Origin: Neostapfia colusana
Lineage: Eukaryota > Streptophyta > Magnoliopsida > Poales > Poaceae
NCBI GenBank assembly: GCA_030760725.1
Contig: JASWHV010000002.1
Span: 64,163,900 to 64,227,899 of the forward strand
DNA length: 64,000 nucleotides
Direction of reading: 5' to 3'
Position 1 is the first letter of the stretch. Every line of letters begins with the position of its first letter. The notes under the pieces were generated by a model. It made no database searches and was not told where the DNA came from. It saw only the letters and a list, made by a program, of their open reading frames with translations. The position numbers and the translations under genes are program-made. Of the stretch, positions 1 to 11,700 are shown piece by piece.

Positions 1-1
1 G

Positions 2-994
2 TATAAACTGGGAACAAAGTTGTTGTTTTCTACTACTTGTCATCCACAAACTGATGGGCAAACGGAGGTAGTTAATCGTACCTTATCTACTATGTTGCGG
101 GCTGTTTTGAAAGACAAATTGAGATTGTGGGAGGAGTGTTTGCCACATATTGAGTTTGCTTATAACAGGTCTATTCACTCCACAACCAAGTTAAGTCCGT
201 TTATGGTAGTCTATGGTTTCAATCCTTTTGCTCCAATTGATTTGCTACCTTTACCACATACTGAAATTGTGAAATTAGATGCTACACAACGTTCTGAATT
301 TATTCTTAAGTTGCATGAAACTACTAAGTTACAAATTGAAAAAATGAATGAAAAGTATCGCATTGCTGCTAGTAAAGGTAGGAAGTAGGTAAAATTGGAA
401 CCTGGTGATTTGGTGTGGGTTCATTTGAGAAAAGATAGGTTCCCGGATTTGAGAAAGTCCAAACTCATGCCACGTGCTGCTGGACCTTTTAAGGTTCTTG
501 AGAAGATAAATGACAATGCATATAAACTTGAGTTGCCTCCCGAGTTTGGGGTTAGTCCCACATTTAACATTTCAGATTTGAAGCCATACTTGGGAGAAGA
601 AGATGAGCTTGAGTCGAGGACGACTCCAATGCAAGAGGGGAAGGATGATGTGGACATCAATCCTGCAGATATACACAACACTCACATGGTAGACATGCAA
701 GGTCCAGTTACTAGAGCTCGAGCACGACAATTGAATTTAGAGGTGAGCTCGTTCCTGAACAATTCTTTATATGTGAATTTTGAGAGTATGTTGCTACCTA
801 ATGAATTAATTATGATTAGGAACCATGGAGAGGACATGGAGATACATGGAGAGGGGTTTGGAGGCGTGGAGGACCAGAAAATACGCCAACAAGAAGTTAG
901 AGACCGAGCCCAACTCAAACTCGAGTCCAACTCGGGCACAGGAGCAGTCCACCTTAAAATGGATGCACAGGAGGCATACGGACTCCGTTTTTGA
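2..994 (+). pseudogene. pol: K1 integrase C-terminal half and LTR-encoded tail
   Basis: The frame opens inside the integrase core, at the stretch around the third catalytic acidic residue (HPQTDGQTE, then VNRT). It goes on through the DNA-binding C-terminal region (PGDLVWVHLRKDRFP; MPRAAGPF; DNAYKLELP) to a tail with TRARARQLN and a stop at 992-994. A TAG at 386-388 interrupts it; K2 has GAG there. The last 349 bases lie inside the LTR. The corresponding K2 stretch (6144-7140) is nearly identical, so both come from one family. The N-terminal gag, protease and RT parts lie outside the window. Confidence 0.88.
633..645 (+). other. Polypurine tract of K1
   Basis: A purine-only run, AAGAGGGGAAGGA, sits immediately before the TGATG start of the LTR. 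It is the expected plus-strand primer site. It lies inside the pol reading frame, as in CRM elements. The two bases next to the LTR are GA, which matters for the junction at 33473-33476. Confidence 0.8.
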
Positions 995-1563
995 CGTTAT
1001 ACATATGCACGGAAAGCTGAGAGGATAAACTTTCCAATGGAACTGTCCCCATGTCAAAATTCCCTCTGAGTCGACGGGAAACTTCGAAACAATATAAAAT
1101 TTAGAGTCTGTCAGGGTGTTGCATCACCTAGTTGAGCCATTGGGCCTTGTATCGAGTCCAAGTCCATTATGTACGTGTCTTAGAGTTGGGTCACGACCCC
1201 AGCACCCCCATGGTCGTCCTCCACCTCCATTATACCCCCTAGCCGCCGTCACAAACAGCTGGGTTTTGCTTAGTTACAATCTGTCATTGAACAGTTCGCC
1301 GATCATCGGTTGTGAGACCCCAAATTCGTGATCAATTCAGTTTTGATTGCAACTTCTCTGTTCTTGCTTGTGTTCTTTATTGCGCTTGCAGGGATAAGCC
1401 TTTGTGGTGAGTTCATTCGTGTGACACGGGTGATAACCAACGGAGCAGTGGTGTAGTGATTGTGGGGTTTCGTTCGTTCGGAGCCTTGCATCATCAACGT
1501 CGAGATCTCCACCCAATCAAGTTTACCCTACCTCTCGGAAGATCGGGACTCATCCTCCTATCA
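646..1563 (+). repeat. K LTR shared by K1 (3' LTR) and K2 (5' LTR), 918 bp
   Basis: It starts TGATG after a polypurine tract and ends TATCA two bases before a tRNA-Met-type primer-binding site, giving a TGAT/ATCA terminal inverted repeat. The first 349 bases encode the end of the pol frame. AT-rich candidates for a TATA element are the ATATAAAA at about 1093-1100 and TTATACCC near 1231; I cannot choose between them. One LTR serving as 3' LTR of one element and 5' LTR of the next is what LTR-LTR homologous recombination or integration of a concatemer gives. Confidence 0.85.
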
Positions 1564-2652
1564 ATTGGTATCAGATTTCCAGGTTCACCGTGAGGTATAC
1601 TTGTGTGCCCTTTAGATTTATTTTGTTTCAGTCCTATCGTCCACAAAAAGCCACAAAAAAATTTTAGTTTCCCTGACCTACAACCCCCACTCAACCTTTA
1701 GCACAATTTAGTTTCGGAGTCCGTAGTTCTGAGTTCGTGTCCTAGGTTGAGTCTGGTTGCTGGTTTAAATTTGTTTTGGTTCAGTTTTGTTTCTTCCATC
1801 TGCTGCCATCTACAAAAAACCAATCTACAAAAGAATTCCATCCACCGATTCGTTTCTGTTGCAGTTTCCACCACCACCAAAACCTGATTCGGGGTATCCT
1901 CCTTAAAACGGGCATAACTTTTCGCTCGTAACTCCGATTGAGGCGCATTTTTTCCCCAGAAAGGTCTCGAAAAAGTCCACATACGGCGTTTTCAAAAAAA
2001 AATTAAAAAAAAAATAAGAAGGCCCTCGTTTCGAACTACGAAGTTCCAGCACCAGTTTTTCCAATCGCTCCTGAATTTGTGCCGATCTCATCTTTCATCG
2101 GTTTGAGCTAATACTTGGTGCTGTTTCTATTCTTGTGCCCCTGGTTGAGAAAAAAAATAAAAAAAAAGAGAAAAAAAAAAGATTTTGATTTCTACTAGTG
2201 CTTCAAGACAAAAACAGGAGGCTAAGGGGTGTGCTATTTCTGTGTGAGTGCTGGATACTTGTTGATATTATCCTTGTTGTTCATCATCATTCATCCTTGT
2301 CCTTGCTTGTTGCCACAACTGTTCTAATACATTCTTAGGCCAGCAACTAGGTGAAATTCTTTGGACACTTATTCAGCATTGCTATCTGTTACTAACTTGT
2401 GTGCCACATACATATACTGCATTTGAGCCTTCCAAGCTCCACCTTCTCTCGAGCAGAACAGGTAACCTTTGCAATCACACCCACTCTCTGCTTGCTTCAC
2501 ACCGGTCACCGTTGGCCACCTACAGTGCTGGTAAGAAACTTGTAAGAGCGGGGTAAGACGCATCTTACTGATCAATTTTCCACCCACTTCGGAGAGCGTA
2601 GTAATAGGGTTCTTCACGACCTTTTTGTCTTCATTTCTGTTTTGTACTAACA
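1564..2652 (+). other. Untranslated leader of K2 between LTR and gag
   Basis: About 1.09 kb lies between the LTR and the gag ATG, with A-rich runs near 2000 and 2150-2180 and no supported ORF. The same leader stands in front of K3 gag (34395-35476) at about 95% identity by eye. It presumably carries packaging signals, but nothing in the sequence lets me place them. Confidence 0.6.
1566..1575 (+). other. Primer-binding site of K2 (initiator tRNA-Met type)
   Basis: TGGTATCAGA follows the LTR after the two-base spacer AT. The first ten bases match the usual TGGTATCAGAGC complement of plant initiator tRNA-Met. The continuation TTTCC departs from it. Confidence 0.8.
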
Positions 2653-5600
2653 ATGACAGGAAAGAAGCCTATGGATAAGACCTCTGGTTCTACACCTCCG
2701 GATGATGATGAGTGCGTGTCCCATATGGAACTAAAGTACATGATGCGGGCAATGACCGAAGCTTTCAACAATTACCAGACCACTACAACAGCCACCTTTC
2801 AGAGGCTCCATACAATTGGTGCTGGTCTGACCACACGGTTGGACGAGATGGAGACTCGTCTTCCCCAACAAGCTACACCCTCTATCATCCTTGACGGTGA
2901 TGCACATGCTCACTACGACACAGAGGATGACTTCAATAACGATGAGGTTGATGCACAGCAGCACCGTCGCCCTCGACGAAATCGTCAAGGTATGGGAGGT
3001 AGACCTCGTCCTCATGCTCCTGAACAAGATAATGATCCTTATGCTAAGATTAAGTTTTCTATTCCAACATTTTATGGATCTTATGATGCTGAGACTTACT
3101 TGGATTGGGAGATGACGGTAGAACAAAAATTTAGCTCTCATCTTGTTCCTGAGCGGCATAGAGTTAGACAAGACACTAGTGAGTTTAAAGATTTTGCTAT
3201 AATTTGGTGGAATGAACTTGTCAATACACGTAATGCACCACAGAAATGGGCTGCGTTAAAAGAAGAGATGTGCGCTAAGTTTGTTCCTCCTTCATATAGA
3301 CGTGATCTTCTTATGAAATTGCAACCCTTTGATCATGGTAACATGACTGTCCAAGAGTACTACCAAGAGTTGCAGAAAGGTATGCTTCGTTGTGGGGCAG
3401 TTGAGGATCAGGAAGACCAAATTGTTAGGTTTTATGGGGGCTTGCGGCGTGAGATCCAGGACATAGTTGACTACTAGGAATATCATTCTATTCAACGTTT
3501 ATTTCAACTTGCCATGTTAGCAGAAAAAGAAGTGCAGGGTCGCCAACAGCAGCGGCGGAACAACACCTTGACGCCACGACAATTTCCGGTGCCATCCAAA
3601 GTAGCGCCCTCCTCGAGCGTACGTGATTCTACACCACCCTCCACGGGTGTTGTACGCAGCAGCATTGCACCTTCTACATCACGAGGACAAGATAACAGCA
3701 AGTCCCAGATGCCTCCAGGTGTTGCAGCAAAGGCGGCTGCACCCAACACTTCGACAAGTCGCAGCTCCGACATCAAGTGCCACTGCTGCCAGGGACTTGG
3801 CCATATGCAACGAGATTGCCCCAGCAAACGGGCGATCATTGCCACTGCTGATGGTGGGTATGTTAGTGCTTCTGATATTGAAGATGAAAATATTATTGCA
3901 ACTAACATTTCAGGTTCGGATGATGGTGCTGAGGAGGTTCTTGGTACATCTGCGACAAACAACTATAGGACTTTGATTGTGCAGCGAGTTTTGAGTGCCA
4001 CGGTTCGAGAGGACGACAACCGCTAACGTCACAACCTTTTCAACATGTTTCTCATCGTCAAGGACTGTCATGTACATACCATCATTGATGGTGGTAGCTG
4101 CAATAATTTGGTGAATGTTGAGGTGGTCAAGAAGCTTGGCTTGACCACACGGGAGCATCCCCACCCTTATCACATTCAATGGTTTAACAACAATGAGATA
4201 CCCCCTGGATTACCACCTGTGCGAGGCATTGAGCACAAGATTGATTTGGTTCCAGCGGCGAGCTTGCCAAACCGTGCTGCCTACAGGACCAACCCCGACG
4301 AGACTAAGGAAATTCAGCGACAAGTCCAAGATCTTCTGGCCCGCGAGTACATTCGTGAGAGCCTTAGTCCTTGTTCTGTTCCTGTTCTTTTGGTTCCAAA
4401 AAAAGATGGCACTTGGCGCATGTGTGTTGATTGTAGAGCCATCAATAACATTACCATTCGTTATCGCTATCCTATTCCTAGATTGGATGACATGCTTGAT
4501 GAGTTGAGTGGTTCTGTTATTTTCTCCAAGATTGATTTGCGTAGTGGGTATCATCAGATTCGTATGGCTTTAGGTGATGAATGGAAAACTGCTTTTAAAA
4601 CTAAATTCGGACTTTATGAATGGTTAGTCATGCCATTTGGTTTAACTAATGCGCCCAGCACTTTCATGAGGTTGATGAATGAGGTTCTACGTGCTTTCAT
4701 TGGTAAATTTGTGGTGGTTTACTTTGATGATATCCTTATTTACAGCAAGTCATATGATGAGCATCTTGAACATTTGCGTGCTGTTTTTAATGTCTTGCGC
4801 GATGCACATTTATATGGTAACCTTGAGAAGTGCACCTTTTGCACTGATCGTGTGTCTTTTCTTGGGTATGTTGTTACTTCGCAGGGCATTGAGGTGGACG
4901 AGGCAAAGATTGTTGCCATCACGAGCTGGCCACTTCCGACTACGGTCACACAGGTTCGGAGTTTTCTTGGTCTCGCAGGTTTCTACCGGCGTTTCATGCG
5001 GGATTTCAGCACCATTGCGGCACCTCTCCACGAGTTGACAAAGCATGGAGTGCCGTTTCGATGGGGACCAGCACAACAATAAGCTTTTGATGTTCTCAAG
5101 TCGAAGCTCACACAAGCACCATTGCTGCAACTTCCTGATTTTGAGAAGACCTTCGAGCTTGAATGTGACGCGAGCGGCATTGGCATTGGAGGAGTGCTAA
5201 TTCAAGGAGGTAAACCCGTTGCCTTCTTTAGTGAAAAATTGCATGGGCCTTCGCTGAATTATTCTACATATGACAAAGAACTTTATGCTTTAGTGCGTGT
5301 CTTGCAAACTTGGCAACATTACCTATGGTCTAAAGAATTTGTCATACATTCAGATCATGAGTCTTTGAAGTATCTTAAAGGACAAGCTAATCTGAACAAA
5401 CTTCATGCTAAATGGATTGAGTTCATAGAATCATTTCCTTACATCATTAAACATAAGAAAGGGAAAGACAATGTGATTGCCGATGCTATATCTAGACGTT
5501 ATACCATACTATCCCAACTTTCTCATAAAATCTTTGGTTTGGAAACCATAAAGAGGTTATATGCTACTGATTTCGACTTCAAAGACGCCTTTGAAAATTG

Positions 5601-7140
5601 TAGAGAGGGAAGAACGTGGCAAAAATTCCTGCTGCGTGAAGGCCTTCTCTACCGTGCTAACAAGCTGTGTGTTCCAGCTAGCTCTGTTCGTCTTTTCTTG
5701 TTGCAGGAAGCGCATGGAGGTGGTTTGATGGAACATTGTGGTGTTAAAAAGACAGAGGATGTGCTGGCCGCTCACTTCTTTTGGCCACAAATGAGGTGTG
5801 ATGTGGAGCGCTACGTTTCACGTTGCACGACATGCAACAAAGCTAAGTCTCCACTTAACCCACATGGTCTTTATATGCCTCTTCCGGTTCCTAGTGCACA
5901 TTGGGAGGATATTCCTATTGACTCTGTTTTAGGATTGCCTAGAACAAAGAGGGGGAGGGATAGTGTCATTGTGGTTGTTGATCGTTTCTCTAAAATGGCT
6001 CATTTTATACCCTGCCACAAGACCGATAATGCTTCACGTGTTGCTGATTTGTTCTTTAATGAGGTTGTGCGTTTGCATGGTGTTCCCAATACTATTGTTT
6101 CTGATAGGGATGCTAAATTTTTGAGTCACTTTTGGAGAACTTTATGGTATAAACTGGGAACAAAGTTGTTGTTTTCTACTACTTGTCATCCACAAACTGA
6201 TGGGCAAACGGAGGTAGTTAATCGTACCTTATCTACTATGTTGCGGGCTGTTTCGAAAGACAATTTGAGGTTGTGGTAGGAGTGTTTGCCACATATTGAG
6301 TTTGCTTATAACAGGTCTATTCACTCCACAACCAAGTTAAGTCCGTTTATGGTAGTCTATGGTTTCAATCCTCGTGCTCCAATTGATTTGCTACCTTTAC
6401 CACATACTGAAATTGTGAACTTAGATGCTACACAACATTCTGAATTTATTCTGAAGTTGCATGAAACTACTAAGTTACAAATTGAAAAAATGAATGAAAA
6501 GTATCACATTGCTGCTAGTAAAGGCAGGGAGGAGGTAAAATTGGAACCCGGTGATTTGGTGTGGGTTCATTTGAGAAAAGATAGGTTCCCGGATTTGAGA
6601 AAGTCCAAACTCATGCCACGTGCTGCTGGACCTTTTAATGTTCTTGAGAAGATAAATGACAATGCATATAAACTTGAGTTGCCTCCTGAGTTTGGGGTTA
6701 GTCCCACATTTAACATTTCAGATTTGAAGCCATACTTGGGAGAAGAAGATGAGCTTGAGTCGAGGACGACTCCAATGCAAGAGGAGAAGGATGATGTGGA
6801 CATCAATCCTGCAGATATACACAACACTCACATGGTAGACATGCAAGGTCCAGTTACTAGAGCTCGAGCACGACAATTGAATTTAGAGGTGAGCTCGTTC
6901 CTGAACAATTCTTTATATGTGAATTTTGAGAGTATGTTGCTACCTAATGAATTAATTATGATTAGGAACCATGGAGAGGACATGGAGATACATGGAGAGG
7001 GGTTTGGAGGCGTGGAGGACCAGAAAATACGCCAACAAGAAGTTAGAGACCGAGCCCAACTCAAACTCGAGTCCAACTCGGGCCCAGGAGCAGTCCACCT
7101 TAAAATGGATGCACAGGAGGCATACGGACTCCGTTTTTGA
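2653..7140 (+). pseudogene. gag-pol: K2 gag-pol polyprotein, four in-frame stops and a protease deletion
   Basis: One frame runs from the ATG at 2653 to TGA at 7138-7140. Order: Gag with a retrotransposon-gag core (about residues 130-290), a CCHC zinc knuckle from about residue 376 (CHCC, then GLGH, then RDC), protease site IIDGGS (Asp about 479), RT with FDD at 691-693, RNase H from about 5160 (ECDAS), integrase HHCC then a D-D-E core between 5910 and 6210, and a tail ending in the LTR. Premature stops stand at 3475-3477, 4024-4026, 5080-5082 and 6277-6279. Compared with K3, an in-frame 477-base segment is missing at about 4193, which removes the second half of the protease and the protease-RT linker. 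The first two stops are AAG and CAA codons in K3; the fourth is GAG in K1. The protein cannot be made as one piece. Confidence 0.9.
6778..6791 (+). other. Polypurine tract of K2
   Basis: Purine-rich CAAGAGGAGAAGGA directly before the LTR start TGATG at 6792, and inside the pol frame. It differs from the K1 tract by one G-to-A change. Confidence 0.78.
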
Positions 7141-7316
7141 CGTTCTACATATGCACGGAAAGCTGAGAGGATAAACTTTCCAATGGAACTGTCCCCATGT
7201 CAAAATTCCCTCTGAGTCGACGGGAAACTTCGAAACAATATAAAATTTAGAGTCTGTCAGGGTGTTGCATCACCTAGTTGAGCCATTGGGCCTTGTATCG
7301 AGTCCAAGTCCATTAT
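6792..7316 (+). repeat. K2 3' LTR, first part (left of the R insertion)
   Basis: It is the first 525 bases of the 918-bp K LTR. It is cut after CATTAT, where R starts with TGTAAC. The rest resumes at 33080; 525 + 393 = 918. The five bases ATTAT at 7312-7316 are repeated at 33075-33079 as the target-site duplication of R. Confidence 0.9.
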
Positions 7317-8703
7317 TGTAACACCCTAAATGCTGTCAAGAGGGGAATTTAAAAAATTTTGGATGTATTGCATGTGTTGCAAAAATTCAAATTCAAACTG
7401 GAATTCAAATTAAACTCAAAACAGAAATGAAAAAGAAAAAGAAAAAAAAACAAAACTTCCGGGCCAGTGGGCCAAAACCCACCAGCCGGCCCACCCAACC
7501 CCCGCGCCAGCCTGCAGCCGCACGCCCGCGCCCCCTCTCGCAGACAGGCGGGACCCACCTGTCATCGCCGACCTCCCGCTCGTCCGAACCCGGGACTGTT
7601 TCCCCGCGCGCGCGCGATCTTAACCGACCGGATTTCTGCCCGAATTCTGGTTCCGGAGGACTCCAACTCGATCTAAACTAACACGCCGCCCTCCCCCGTC
7701 TATAAAAACCCCGGCATCGTCCTGTTTATTTTCCACGATCCGCCGTTTTTCTCTCCGGTGAGAACACGAGCTTCTCCGGCGAATTCTGCTCGATCTTCGC
7801 TCGGGAATTCTGATCTAACTCGCTGGTCTTGATCCACCGCCTCCGGGGAACCTCGCAGGTGCAGAAAACTTGGTGGTTTGCGGTTCAAACACAGCACTGA
7901 TGAGCCTCACCGTGAATTCACCTCGGAGCTCGTCGCCGATCGCTTTCCAGGACCTCCGAGCTCAAGAAAACCCCTGAGGTCAGATCCCCGACCTCCCCTC
8001 CACCGATCTATGCCATAAAATCACAGTTTTAGGAAGAATTGACGAAGATCCGAAACTCTCCGGCGAGGTCGCCGCCTCCCGCCGCCGTGCGCCGCCGGGC
8101 AGCGTCGCCCGCGCTCGATCAGAGCGACGTGGCCGCTTGTGCGCCGTCTATTTTAAATCGCACGGTAGAATTTAAATCCCCGCGTACCGGTTCGACGTTA
8201 TAATCTCAGCCGTCTGTTTTAAATCGGATGGTCCACGTCAGCCCCACGTTATAAAGGCCGGGATTCTTACGTGCTACCCCCTGGGGTTCTCGGAAAATAT
8301 GAGCTAGCCCCGGAAACTTCTGATCTAGCCCCTGGAACTTCAGAAAATCATGTAAATTCATTTAAAAATCAGTTTTAGCCCTTGGACTTAATAAAAATTA
8401 GGAAAACCCCTCTGTTATGTGTAGTTAGACCCCTGGAAATTCTTAAAATAATATAATAGACCCTGTAGCGGGGTGAGTTTACCTTTTTAACCCTATGTGA
8501 TATTAAATTTAGGAATTTGAATATGTGTTTAGTGTTTAAAATTTAAAAGATGGGACAAACACATTGTAAATTCAAATTAAAAACTTTTCTAGTACTTGGA
8601 AAACTTTGGAGTGAGATAAAAAAAGATTTTTGGCTGAAATGAATCTGTTTAATTGATTATTCACATTTATTAGTAATAGGGACACATTTTTAAGTAGAGA
8701 ATA
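7317..8703 (+). repeat. R 5' LTR, first part
   Basis: The first 1387 bases of a roughly 3.4-kb LTR, cut by S after GAGAATA. It aligns base for base with the uninterrupted 3' LTR from 29299. It holds a GC-rich promoter region, a TATA box at 7701-7708, and further GTGAG or CAGGTG sites that look like splice signals. It has no long ORF shared by the other copies. Confidence 0.9.
7701..7708 (+). promoter_or_regulatory. TATA box of R 5' LTR
   Basis: TATAAAAA about 385 bases into the LTR, after a C-rich stretch. It is conserved at the same place in the other LTRs of the family (29689, 50568, 59816). Confidence 0.7.
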
Positions 8704-11700
8704 TGTAAGGGCCTCAGTTTTTGACACACATTTGCAATGTTCATCACCACACCACACACCTCATTTGAGGAAGAATGATGAACACAAATGAAGAGCAAGT
8801 AACAATTATCAACATGCTCATTAGAGAACAAACTTACACATTGCAAAAGTGGTATTTCCCACATGTGATATAGATGGGCTGGACATATGAAAACTCCTAC
8901 ACTTTACTAAGGATGTCCATGCCAAGTTTCACCCAAATTCAAAACCCTTTTGAGGTCAGTTTGGGTATAGTTAGGAAGAGGGCAGTTTGAAACCATATTC
9001 AAATTCAAACTGTTTTTATCCCATGAATTTAAAAGTGGAAGGCATATTCTTACTCAGCACATTTTTGTGAGCTCACACACCAATTTTCACTCCATTTGGA
9101 GTTGATCTTGACATGAGCTAAGTGGGAGAAATTCAAACTTTATTTGAATTTCAAACTGAACTTGTGCTGAAATTCATTCAAACCAAACCTCATTTGAACT
9201 TTGATCAATTCAAATGGCTCATTGGTGAATAATTTGAATTGCCAAGGGTAGTATGGGGTTCACTGTTTACAACAGTGATTAGGAGTAAATTTCAGAGGTT
9301 AAAACTGGAGGTGGGACCCACATGTCAGCCACTGCTCAGATCAAACCGACTGAGACTTTCTCACTCGGGTCACCGAGCCGCAGCGGTGATCGCCACCGAG
9401 GCCAGCTGCCGCGCCACCAGCTGCTTGCCCACGCGCGGGCATGAGGCGGTGCAGAGCCTTCTTAAGGCGCCTGCCCCCTCCTCGGCCGAGGCACCACCGT
9501 TCTTCCCCGCAAGAACTCAGCGCCGGCCGAAAACTTCCGCAGCTCGGACTTGATCGGAGAACGCCGATCGCAGCTCCCTCCTTCCACTCCAGAGCCCCAG
9601 CAAGGTACTAGAGACCTTCCTCCATCCTCCCCGTTGCTAGAATTCGGTTGAAACCGAGTGATATCGGCTGTGCCGAAAGATCAAAATCGGAACTTGGAAC
9701 CGCCGCACCTCGGGCTCTCGTGGACAGCCCAACCAGGGCATTGTCACGCCGGAGCCAAGGCACCCTTGGACGCGCGGGTGACCGGTGCTGCTCATCCCTG
9801 AGCCACAGCTCGAGTGGTTGCTCACCGGCGGCGAATTTCCACTTTTCCCTTTTCTGTGTGCAGAACGACCTTCAGGTACGATTCTGTTTAATTCGTGCTC
9901 TAGAAAGGATTAGAGGGCCCCAGGCCGCTCTCACACGAGCTAGACACGGTAACGCACAAGTTGCCTTCACAACTCTGGGCCGGAGAACCTTTGTGCCCGG
10001 CGGAATTTGAGGTCTACTAATGGCGGAGCGAACGGGCGGCATCGGGCGCACGGTGAGGACCTATTTCGGGCCTTCCCCGAGCTGCCTCGAGCTCATGTCG
10101 ACCTTCTCTGAGGTCCATTGATGCTCCCCGACCGATTTCCCAAGTAGCTGAGGTGTTAGAGAAGTCAGCCGACATGGCCGAAGTCATTCCGAGGTGGCGG
10201 CTCGTCGCCGACCATGCTCCGGCCATTGTCATGAGCAGCTGACCCTAGAATCCGGTTCCCCGAGTAAAAGTAGGCAGGGGCGGCCAGAATCGAGAAGTTT
10301 GGAGCTGTACAGCAGCCGGCGGCGAGCTCTCCGGCGAGATCCCTCGGCGGCGGGGCGCGGGTGTCGCGAGGTTGAAGAAGGGGGTGGACCCCAGCTGTCA
10401 GCGGCCGATATTTTGAATCGGGATCCGGCTGCGGCCAGGATCAGGTGTGCTGGCGCGCAAAATCCTTGTGGGCCGCGATGTGCCATCACCTAGGCGCGCG
10501 ACGCGTGTCCCATGGGCCCACGCGCGAGTTTAAACTTTTCCCCGATTTTCAGATTTCCTTCAAACTTCAAATCCTTATAACTTTGGCTAGAAAGCTCCAA
10601 ATTGAGTGAACCAAATTTTGCTGGATTCAGCTCTCTGAGTACTTTCCAGAAAATCAAGTTTCACTTCATGAAATTCCTTATTTCTCCAGAATTAATTCCT
10701 TAAAATTTAAACTGTTAGGAATTTTAACTGGATAATCCTTTGGAAGAAAATCCTGAAATTTTGCTGAGATGTTCACCAAAATATCCTTGAACTACCATAA
10801 AAATTTCAGATCAATTTGAGCTCATTTAATCCACCTAGTGGTGTGATTAGTGAAACTGTTCCAGAGAAAATAGAAAATGTTCAGAAACATTTTCAGAATT
10901 TTCTCTGAAATTGTTTAGCTCATATCTTTAGTTAGAGACTTCCAAATTAAGTGAGACCAACTCCATTAGAACCCTCTGAAAATCTAGTTTTCATAAAGTC
11001 ATAGTTTGTCTCATGAAAATTCCTAGAACACCCTAAGAGTTCCAATTAAGGCCAAGGACATAATTATTTGTGGAGGGCTCAAATGAGCTTTGCTGCAACT
11101 AAAACTTGACCAAGTCTCTGTTTAGATTGTAACCAAGCCACAGTAAAAGTTTCACAGTCGTTAGGTCTATCTAGCAAAGGTTATAGACTTCACAACTTCA
11201 AACTTAATACAAATGCATTAAATTAATACATGTATTATTTCTATCATGTAGTCGCTAAGGTCGAGGAGGAACCCGAAGTCCTAGACTTCGTTACTCCGGA
11301 GGAACAGCTAGCCTACGACCAAGAGCAGCAAGGCAAGCTCCGGTTTGCATTAACCTTTTTACAAATTTTTATTGTTTTGAGCACATACTTGTTTCCTTTG
11401 TTCCGTGCATTAGAGTCTTGTTTGGAAATCCAACTGCATAGCCATGAAAACCACGGGTTGGGTTTAGGATTGCAAACCCCGTTAGCCACTGCATTGCTAG
11501 GATAGAGTAGGATTCGGTTCAAGTCGAGTAGTTGGAACTACTCGCGAGAATAGGCTAGAGGCACATTGCTCGGGTAGAGATAGCACATGATACACATGGC
11601 AAGAAAATGAGACCGAGCGGAGAGTAAGGGCAGCAGGACTTTGGGGCCTGTGTGCTGTAGCTCCGTTTGTGTCAATTGAGGACCGAGCCGTGTGCGGGCC

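Noticed and set aside
9239..10493. Several ORFs on both strands of the S LTR (9239-9553, 9648-10010, 10194-10493), repeated at +8700.
   Set aside because: They overlap on both strands in a GC-rich region and have biased, low-complexity translations. Repetition is due to the two LTRs. No counterpart is seen in Q.
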